This document shows positions 41,094-46,572 of a DNA stretch of 46,572 bases, piece by piece. The position numbers and the translations under genes were made by a program. The notes beneath the pieces are model-generated. The model saw nothing but the letters and a program-made list of their open reading frames with translations. It was not told where the DNA came from and did no database searches. Source of the DNA: an uncultured Bacteroidales bacterium (GTDB lineage: Bacteria > Bacteroidota > Bacteroidia > Bacteroidales > UBA932); the NCBI GenBank assembly GCA_934675095.1, contig CAKUPC010000009.1, positions 1 to 46,572 of the forward strand, given 5' to 3'. Position 1 is the first letter of the stretch, and every line of letters starts with the position of its first letter.

Positions 41094-42320
41094 CTACTCC
41101 ACAGGATTTTCGCCGTTCGCGATGTGGCGTTTGCGGACGAGGGCTTCGAGGAGGTAGTAGTCGGCGTAGTTGAGAGGGACGTCGATGCTGCCGCCGTGCG
41201 GGATGCTGCCCACCGAGTGCTGGAGGAGGAAGCCTCCGTTGGTGCCGAGTTCGGCGCGGTACGGAGCGGCAGAGAGAGAGGTGACAATTTTGTCGGCAGC
41301 GCTGAGGTAGCCGTCATTTTTCGTGTACTCCCAAAGTTCATAGAGAGCCGAAGCCATGATTGCGCCGGCTGAGGCATCCCTCTGGTTCACATACTTCTCA
41401 TACGCCGGAGTCACCTTCGCATACTCCACAGCGTCATAGTCCCAAAGCGGAATGAAATCCTCCGGCATGTTCTTCTCGTTCACGAGAAAGTCGGCGATAT
41501 GCCTGGCCTGCTCAAGATAGCGAGGATCCTTCGTGTAGCGGTAGGTAGCAGTGTAGCCGTAGAGCGCCCATGACTGACCTCTTGCCCAGCGGGACTCGTC
41601 GCCCGCGCCCTGTGCGGTCTGACGGCTGCGGACTGCGCCGGTCTCCGGGTCGTAGTCAACCACATGATAGCTGCTGTAGTCGCTGCGGAAATGATTCTCC
41701 ATCGTCTTGTCCGCATGGCTTATGGCAATGTTGCGGAACGTCGGGTCTCCGGAAATCTCGCTTGCGCGGAAAAGGAGTTCAAGGTTCATCATGTTGTCGA
41801 TGATAACCGGGCAAATCCATCCCCTTTCCTTCTGCCAGCCGCCCGTTACGTTCCATGACTGGATTATGCCGGCCTTCGGACGGAAACGTGTGGCGAGGGA
41901 CTTCGCGGTGTTGACGAGTACGGTGTCATATCCGGGGATATTCTTAAGGCGAAGCCCGTTGCCGTAGCTGTCATAGACCATGAACCCGACGTCATGATGG
42001 TCCGTGAAATACTGGAGCTTTTCAAGAGCCTCGGTCTGCTTCTGCGCGTGCACGGCATAGTCCTCTTTTCCAGTCAGTTCGTACATATACCACATGGTGC
42101 CGGCGAAGAATCCGCTGACCCAGTCGCGTTCCGGAACGAACACCACCTTTCCGTCCTTGACCGTTGAAGGGAACCTGACCTTGCCGCCCTCCTCGGATTC
42201 GGCAATGAGCCCTGCAAGCTGCTGCTCGGCAAAGCTCACATTGTCGTCGATGATGTCATTCTTCGGGCTGCAGGAGAAGGCCGCCAAAAGAAGAAAAGGC
42301 AATAAAAGTTTCTTTTTCAT
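41094..42320 (-). CDS. GH88 unsaturated glucuronyl hydrolase lipoprotein
   Basis: 408 aa. Lipobox LAAFSC (C17). The (alpha/alpha)6 family pattern is clear: RDWVSGFFAGTMWYMYELTG, HHDVGFMVYDSYGNG, VNTAKSLATRF, GWICPVIIDNMMNLELL, SRWARGQSWALYGY and RDASAGAIMASALYEL. The two conserved acids are D110 (HHD) and D175 (VIID), equivalent to the catalytic pair of the Bacillus enzyme. GH88 hydrates the 4,5-unsaturated uronate left by polysaccharide lyases, freeing the rest of the chain. This fits the heparinase II/III-like lyase encoded 3 kb upstream. A signal-anchored rather than cytoplasmic form suggests periplasmic action. It converges on the GH3; no clear promoter is seen before it. Confidence 0.95.
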   Translation of the reverse strand: MKKKLLLPFLLLAAFSCSPKNDIIDDNVSFAEQQLAGLIAESEEGGKVRFPSTVKDGKVVFVPERDWVSGFFAGTMWYMYELTGKEDYAVHAQKQTEALEKLQYFTDHHDVGFMVYDSYGNGLRLKNIPGYDTVLVNTAKSLATRFRPKAGIIQSWNVTGGWQKERGWICPVIIDNMMNLELLFRASEISGDPTFRNIAISHADKTMENHFRSDYSSYHVVDYDPETGAVRSRQTAQGAGDESRWARGQSWALYGYTATYRYTKDPRYLEQARHIADFLVNEKNMPEDFIPLWDYDAVEYAKVTPAYEKYVNQRDASAGAIMASALYELWEYTKNDGYLSAADKIVTSLSAAPYRAELGTNGGFLLQHSVGSIPHGGSIDVPLNYADYYLLEALVRKRHIANGENPVE

Positions 42321-42382
42321 AATTCGAAAGTCTTATTATTTTAATGTTATATTTAATTGATATAATGACTCTTACACAAAAT

Positions 42383-42417
42383 AAAAGGTCAACTAAAAGC
42401 AATTTAGCTGACCTTTT
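42383..42417. terminator. Terminator hairpin between tRNA-Ser and GH88
   Basis: AAAAGGTCA-a-CTAAA (42383-42397) pairs with TTTAG-c-TGACCTTTT (42403-42417) with one internal mismatch and a five-base loop. It begins 9 bases past the tRNA 3' end in the tRNA's direction; the T-rich arm ends serve as U-tract on either strand. Confidence 0.8.
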
Positions 42418-42425
42418 CACCTCTG

Positions 42426-42513
42426 CGGTGAGAGGGGGATTCGAACCCCCGGAACCCTAATCGAGTTCGGCAGTTTAGCAAACTGCTGGTTTCAGCCACT
42501 CACCCATCTCACC
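42426..42513 (-). tRNA. tRNA-Ser (anticodon GCU)
   Basis: 88 bases on the minus strand. Acceptor GGTGAGA pairs exactly with TCTCACC, discriminator G, CCA not encoded (CAG follows). Anticodon stem GCAGT/ACTGC encloses loop TTGCTAA, so the anticodon is GCT (42479-42477), reading AGC and AGU. A long variable arm (CGAACTCGATTAGGGTTC), as expected for serine, precedes the T arm GGGGG-TTCGAAT-CCCCC. Confidence 0.97.
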
Positions 42514-42548
42514 AGTTGTTGTACCAATCTGTCCCGCAAAAGGGATAA

Positions 42549-42580
42549 CAAAGGTACAACAAAATAATCGCTTTAACAAA
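42549..42580 (-). promoter_or_regulatory. Promoter of tRNA-Ser
   Basis: Minus strand: TTTG (42580-42577), 20 bases, then TACCTTTG (42556-42549), a canonical Bacteroidota promoter 35 bases before the mature tRNA 5' end. The -33 box touches the foot of the hairpin at 42578-42625. Confidence 0.75.
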
Positions 42581-42625
42581 TTTTTCGGGATTTCTCGAGA
42601 ATTTTCGAAAAATCCCGAAAAATTT
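42578..42625. terminator. 16-bp perfect hairpin upstream of the tRNA-Ser promoter
   Basis: Arms 42578-42593 (AAATTTTTCGGGATTT) and 42610-42625 are exact reverse complements around a 16-base spacer that contains the palindrome TTCTCGAGAA in part. It probably stops transcription from the fimbrillin-like gene about 170 bases upstream before it enters the tRNA. The remaining 42626-42755 shows nothing recognisable. Confidence 0.65.
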
Positions 42626-42755
42626 CAATGATTTCGAAACGTGAAAAGAATAAACTGCTTCAGATTTTTCAATTATTTTCGAGGATAGATTTCTTTTGGA
42701 AGAGGGAGTGTACTGGAGGTACATGACCGATGAGAAAAGGAATCTAGACCGAAAA

Positions 42756-42795
42756 GAATGAAAAAGATGATGCTGGTTATTTTTTGAAGGTTTCT
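42756..42795 (+). repeat. 40-base direct repeat, copy B
   Basis: Partner of 40958-40997 (35 of 40 identical). The nine-codon ATG..TGA frame (42758-42787, MKKMMLVIF) is kept. It ends two bases before the stop codon of the fimbrillin-like gene, on the opposite strand. Together the copies bracket GH88 and tRNA-Ser. Confidence 0.75.
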
Positions 42796-42797
42796 TA

Positions 42798-44945
42798 CTA
42801 TCGGTTGTCGGTATCGACCATGCAGCGGACAGTCAGGCCCTGAGCCCTGTTGGCAGAGAAGACCTTCTTGCCGTCCTTGTCTCCGTCCGCTCCGCCGTAA
42901 CCTGCGGAGAAGTAGCAGTGCTGGAGAACATATGCCTGATTGCCGACCGGAGAATTTGACCAGTAGAGGGCACCGTGCTTGTTTGTGGAACCGGTGCGGT
43001 TGCCCCAGCTGCCGTTTGACCCCCAATGTGCTCCGCAATAAATCCAGTAGTCCTTCACCTCGCCGTCAAGAGGAATCTCCACGACGGAAGCGATGTTCGG
43101 GAACAGGATGTCATCTGTCTTTGTTACATCTGTGTGGTCAATCTCGTTGCGCTTGCCGTACTTTATCACATACTCGATAACATCTCCGGAAGCGACGCGA
43201 TAGCCTGCCGGACACGGGTCATAGACGGTCTTGCCCATGTCGTTGTTCTTGTCATAGAAGTCCTCCGTTTCATTGCCGCCCCAAAGATTGCGGAACTCGC
43301 CGACATACCAGTTGCCGTTGGAAGTCCAGCCGTCACCGCTCGCATAGCCCCATTTGATGAAAGGCTTCGCGAGAGCCGCCTTGAGGTCAATGTCCTCATT
43401 TACCAAAGCGCCGTTGTAATGAGACTGACCGCTGTTCGACCACATGAGCGGAGTAGGACGCCCCCACTGGAACCATGCGCACCAGTCTCCCTTTGCCGGA
43501 ATCATCTCCTTTGTGGCCGGTTTCTTCGCACCAAGGTTACGGTCCATCACGGCCTTGCCGGTTCCCGGATAGGCATTTGCCTTTGGTTCCTCACCCGGTT
43601 CGTAGGAGTTAATCATATAGGACCAGAGAAGGTTGTAGTCCTTGTCATATACGGCAATCACACCATACGCGGAACTTCCGCAATTCTGTGATGTAGGAGC
43701 CATCTCAACGGTAACCTCGTAGTTGTCGCTCACTGCGGTTGTCGGCTTGTCATTGTAGGTATTTGTTCCGTCAGAGAGGCGTATGAGCTTGTTGTTGCCG
43801 ACATCTCCGGATGATATGATGCCCACATACTTAGGCTCCGCAACCTGCGAGAAGTCACCGCGTGCCTTCACGTCGAACGTCACCTGATTCCAGGCCCCCT
43901 CGGCGCTGCGCTCCACGAAATAGGTGTTCTGCGGGCCGTAGCACCAGCCGTTCACGAGGTTTCTCTTCTCCACAGGCTCGTACCATTTGAAGGCGTTGCT
44001 TGAAGCGTTCACTGAGCCGAGGTCGATTGTTGTCATCGTGCCGGCGTTGAGCTTGCCCTTCTTCGAGAGTTCCACAGGGATGCTGACAGTCTCTTTCTTT
44101 GCGTTGGCGAAAGTCACGACGGCATAGACGGTTGCAGAAGTCAGGTCAGCACCCGGGAGGAGCGTGAGATAGACTTCCTGCTTGTCGGAGCCTATTGCCT
44201 TGAACTCCGCGCCGTCAGCTACGACAACCTTTGCTGAAGAGAGGGTCTTGCCCTCAACTCCCTCAATCGTGGTTGAAGCGACGTCGAAAGTGTAGTCTCC
44301 GACAAGGGCAGCCTCTCCGGCTGCATCGTAGAGCTGAACGGACTTGAGCATATAGTCCGCATAGTCCGTAGTCGCGACGACAAAACGGAGGTATGACATC
44401 GCGTGCGTGAGCGAGAAGTCAATCTTCTTCGTGCCTGACTCAACCTTGGTGACGCAGTATGCAAAGCCGTTCTTTCCGATTTGCTTGTCGCTCACCTCGG
44501 CCTGTTCCTGAATCTCGGGAAGAGCCGCGTGAATCTTGAAGTCATCGACATTGATGTCGGCTGAAACGCTGTAAGGATAGTAGATGAGGAAATTGTCAGA
44601 GCCTGTCTCCGGAATCTGGAGACCCGGAACATCCTCTGACGCAGGCTCGTCAGGAATGAACACGCCGTTTGACGCGCCGGCTGAGCTGCGGAGAAGGTAG
44701 GCCCTGTAGTTGATGTTGTTCGTCGTGCCGGCAGTGGTGAATATGCCTATGGCGTCGTCCTTCGACCACACGAGCTTGTTGGTCGGAGCCTCGGCGTCGG
44801 TGAACGCGGTCTTTGTGTCAGCCCACGCGAAGCCTCCCTCAAGTGTAACGGCAGGCTTGGTCGAATTGACGGCAGTCTCCGTGAGTTCATTTGTGCAGGC
44901 CGCCAGCGCAAGGGCCGCCGTACAGAAAATCATTATCTTCTTCAT
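42798..44945 (-). CDS. Fimbrillin-like lipoprotein with FISUMP-like C-terminus
   Basis: 715 aa. Lipobox LALAAC. The fimbrillin/Mfa-like N-terminal domains (about 30-320) are clear: TLEGGFAWADTKTAFTDAEAPTNKLVWSKDDAIGIFTT, FLIYYPYSVSADI, and IDFSLTHAMSYLRFVVATTDYADYMLKSVQLYDAAGE. The C-terminal about 250 residues carry the pattern of Fibrobacter succinogenes major paralogous-type domains: KAVMDRNLGA, WCAWFQWGRPTPL, VYDPCPAGYRVASGD, ALYWSNSP and the final GLTVRCM. It is likely a surface adhesin or fimbrial tip-type protein. It starts 27 bases after the small lipoprotein and is last in an operon led by the heparinase-like lyase, which suggests glycan adhesion. Confidence 0.88.
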   Translation of the reverse strand: MKKIMIFCTAALALAACTNELTETAVNSTKPAVTLEGGFAWADTKTAFTDAEAPTNKLVWSKDDAIGIFTTAGTTNNINYRAYLLRSSAGASNGVFIPDEPASEDVPGLQIPETGSDNFLIYYPYSVSADINVDDFKIHAALPEIQEQAEVSDKQIGKNGFAYCVTKVESGTKKIDFSLTHAMSYLRFVVATTDYADYMLKSVQLYDAAGEAALVGDYTFDVASTTIEGVEGKTLSSAKVVVADGAEFKAIGSDKQEVYLTLLPGADLTSATVYAVVTFANAKKETVSIPVELSKKGKLNAGTMTTIDLGSVNASSNAFKWYEPVEKRNLVNGWCYGPQNTYFVERSAEGAWNQVTFDVKARGDFSQVAEPKYVGIISSGDVGNNKLIRLSDGTNTYNDKPTTAVSDNYEVTVEMAPTSQNCGSSAYGVIAVYDKDYNLLWSYMINSYEPGEEPKANAYPGTGKAVMDRNLGAKKPATKEMIPAKGDWCAWFQWGRPTPLMWSNSGQSHYNGALVNEDIDLKAALAKPFIKWGYASGDGWTSNGNWYVGEFRNLWGGNETEDFYDKNNDMGKTVYDPCPAGYRVASGDVIEYVIKYGKRNEIDHTDVTKTDDILFPNIASVVEIPLDGEVKDYWIYCGAHWGSNGSWGNRTGSTNKHGALYWSNSPVGNQAYVLQHCYFSAGYGGADGDKDGKKVFSANRAQGLTVRCMVDTDNR

Positions 44946-44972
44946 AAATTCTTTCTTTTAACAGTTTCTAAA

Positions 44973-45428
44973 CTACCAGCGGTCATTGATGATTTCGCCG
45001 GCTCCGGCATTGTCGCCGATGGCATTGTCCGGAACAGCGGTGGTGAACACGGCTGAGGCGGTGCTGACAACCTTGAAATTCGCGTCGAACGCCACAGCGG
45101 CCGTGAAATACTCCATGGCAGGCGCGAGTTCAGTCACCTTCGACGAGTACGGGGTGCTCACCGCCGTACCCTTTGACGCATATTCAGCCACAGCAGCGGC
45201 ATCATTAACGTCAAAGCCCAGCGTCTCCACAGGAACGGGGGCAGTCATACGCACCATCTGCGGGGCGGCTCCCGTCACAGAAACATTTACAGTGGCGGTA
45301 GTGGCAGTGATTTCAGTCACCTCCACCGCAACCGCAGTCGGATCTTCCTTCTGCTCCTTCTTGCAGGAGGTCAGCGCGAGCGTTCCGAAGAACACCGCAA
45401 GCACACTTAAGAAAAAGAATCTTTTCAT
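44973..45428 (-). CDS. Small fibronectin-III-like lipoprotein
   Basis: 151 aa. Lipobox LALTSC followed by KKEQKEDP. The mature part looks like one Ig/FN3-type beta sandwich: VEVTEITATTATVNVSVTGAAPQMVRM, then SSKVTELAPAMEYFTAAVAFDANFKVVSTASAVFTT, the usual T-x-L-x-P-x-x-x-Y strand of FN3 domains. There is no catalytic motif. It lies between the lyase (55 bases) and the fimbrillin-like gene (27 bases), so it is a surface accessory protein of that operon. Its ending, GDNAGAGEIINDRW, has no known meaning. Not assigned to a named family. Confidence 0.8.
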   Translation of the reverse strand: MKRFFFLSVLAVFFGTLALTSCKKEQKEDPTAVAVEVTEITATTATVNVSVTGAAPQMVRMTAPVPVETLGFDVNDAAAVAEYASKGTAVSTPYSSKVTELAPAMEYFTAAVAFDANFKVVSTASAVFTTAVPDNAIGDNAGAGEIINDRW

Positions 45429-45483
45429 AAACTTAATGTTGTTATTAAAATGAGTTTAGTCAATATCAATAAATCATCACGCC

Positions 45484-46572
45484 CTATATGGACGGAGTGA
45501 GTTTTGTCGTGAACGTGACGGCCGTTCCCTTAGGAACTGTGGCCGTGAACCCGGCAACGGTGTAGCCCGTGCATGGCGTGTCCCATGAATTGCCGCCCTT
45601 GGCAGCCCATGTCGTGTAGGAGACGGAAACATCCGAGTCTGAGGAAGACGCCTTCAGATACATCGTCTTGCCATTCTGCGTGAGCGTCTCCTTGTCAGAG
45701 CCTACGGAAACAGCCGCCGGAGTCATCAGCCTCCACTCCACGGCCGCGTCGAGGTCGGCCTTCGCGGTGATCTCGTCAATCACATGAAGTTCACCATCGA
45801 CAATCCTGAATGTCCTGCGTGCGGACTCCACCTGGTTGGAGAGCGGGCCGGTCAAATCAAGCACGGCCGTCGTCCCGGAAGCCTCCACAACCGTCGCAGC
45901 CTTTGTCACAAGGTGGTCCGAATCATTGATTGTCAAGGTGCTGTGGGCGCGGTTGTTCAGCCTCCACACCTGCCAGCGCAGGGAGTTCTGTCCCATGTTC
46001 CAGAAATTTCCTCCGGCATTCTTCAGAGCATTCTCAACTCTCGCATAGGACTCTCTCGTCACGTCCTCCGACCAGCGGAGTCCGAGAGCGTCATAGACAA
46101 AGGAGCCGGCATCCATGTGACCGTGGCTGGAGTTCGCCTGACCGCCCTTCAGACCGAGATAGCGGTCGGTGTCGGAATTGGTCCAGTCCGTCCGCATAAG
46201 CACGACGGGAACCTCGCCTCCGCCGGCGTACATGTTGACGTTCTCTTCAGATGAAACGGTGTCCAGATTCTCAATGTCGTTCGCGCAGGCAATCGCCATC
46301 GGGAGAAGGCGTATCTCGTCACAGGACGTGACGTAGCCTCCGTCATTGAGCAGCGCCAGCTCATTCTTGAGCAGAGCCGTGTTATTGTAATGCTTTGCGA
46401 ACCACCACATTCCCATCTTGGGGACGGCATACGAACCGGTTGAGTCACCGTAGCAGTAGGTGCGGTTGCCGATGCCGGTCATCATCAGCATCCACTGCGG
46501 GGTCTTGGCAAGACCGGCCGGCGCATCCATTCCGAAAAGCTGGCCGAAGGAGTTTTAAAGCAGGGTGAAAAT
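45484..46572 (-). CDS. Heparinase II/III-like polysaccharide lyase, C-terminal part (in-frame stop near the edge)
   Basis: The frame from 46530 encodes 348 aa without a signal, clearly only the C-terminal part of a longer enzyme. TPQWMLMMTGIGNRTYCYGDST and MGMWWFAKHYNN belong to the end of the alpha/alpha toroid. SSHGHMDAGSFVYDALGLRWSEDV carries the conserved HxHxDxGSF lyase motif. The rest is the beta-sandwich (VDGELHVIDEITAKAD; FTATVPKGTAVTFTTKL). Reading through to the right edge gives IFTLL, a TAA at 46557-46555, then NSFGQLFGMDAPAGL; the phase matches on both sides, so the stop looks like a point change (from CAA, GAA or AAA) or an error at a sequence end. The enzyme would cleave uronate-containing glycans by elimination, supplying GH88. 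Family number (PL12, PL15, PL17 or other) is undecided. Confidence 0.82.

Overview
The window reads as a chromosomal segment of a moderately GC-rich member of the Bacteroidales (phylum Bacteroidota). The grounds are a SusC/SusD pair, Bacteroidota-type promoter -7 boxes (TAnnTTTG) before many genes, many LxxC-type lipoproteins, fimbrillin-like and DUF4493/PCMD proteins, and the order sigma-54 regulator, lptE, TPR protein, secG that is familiar from this order. The genus cannot be fixed from the sequence alone; an Alistipes/Rikenellaceae-like gut or rumen organism would fit.

Layout. 1-8.9 kb (minus strand): a polysaccharide utilization locus. A membrane-spanning propeller/AraC regulator lies upstream of susC, susD and a secreted BNR/sialidase-fold lipoprotein that runs off the left edge. 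9.1-10.7 kb: an OmpA/TPR envelope lipoprotein. 10.9-13.8 kb (plus): a housekeeping envelope operon (sigma-54-type regulator, lptE, TPR protein, secG). 13.9-16.2 kb: a structured leader directly abutting a ClpB-type disaggregase that lacks the N domain. 16.3-20.0 kb (plus): an accessory, partly AT-richer island with an Mrr-like type IV restriction enzyme and two ATPases, one fused to a PD-(D/E)XK-like nuclease domain. 20.0-29.1 kb (minus): a seven-gene operon of surface lipoproteins (fimbrillin-like, three DUF4493, two PCMD) and two outer-membrane barrels. 29.2-42.3 kb: a glycolipid glycosyltransferase and a dispersed set of glycan enzymes (GH31, double-domain esterase, histidine phosphatase, two GH3, GH88). 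42.4 kb: tRNA-Ser(GCU). 42.8-46.6 kb (minus): heparinase II/III-like lyase (cut by the right edge), a small lipoprotein and a fimbrillin/FISUMP-like lipoprotein.

How it fits together. The enzymes suggest degradation of a complex acetylated or uronate-containing glycan. The lyase would give unsaturated uronides for GH88, the esterase would remove acyl groups, and GH3 and GH31 would trim beta- and alpha-linked sugars. SusCD import sits at the far left. That these loci act on one substrate is inference.

The most novel-looking parts are: (1) the seven-gene DUF4493/PCMD/barrel operon, a candidate surface assembly; (2) the leader of the N-domain-less clpB, in which the same arm can pair either upstream or with the region touching the start codon; (3) a pair of near-identical palindromic operators about four helical turns apart between GH31 and the esterase; and (4) the Mrr/ATPase-nuclease island.
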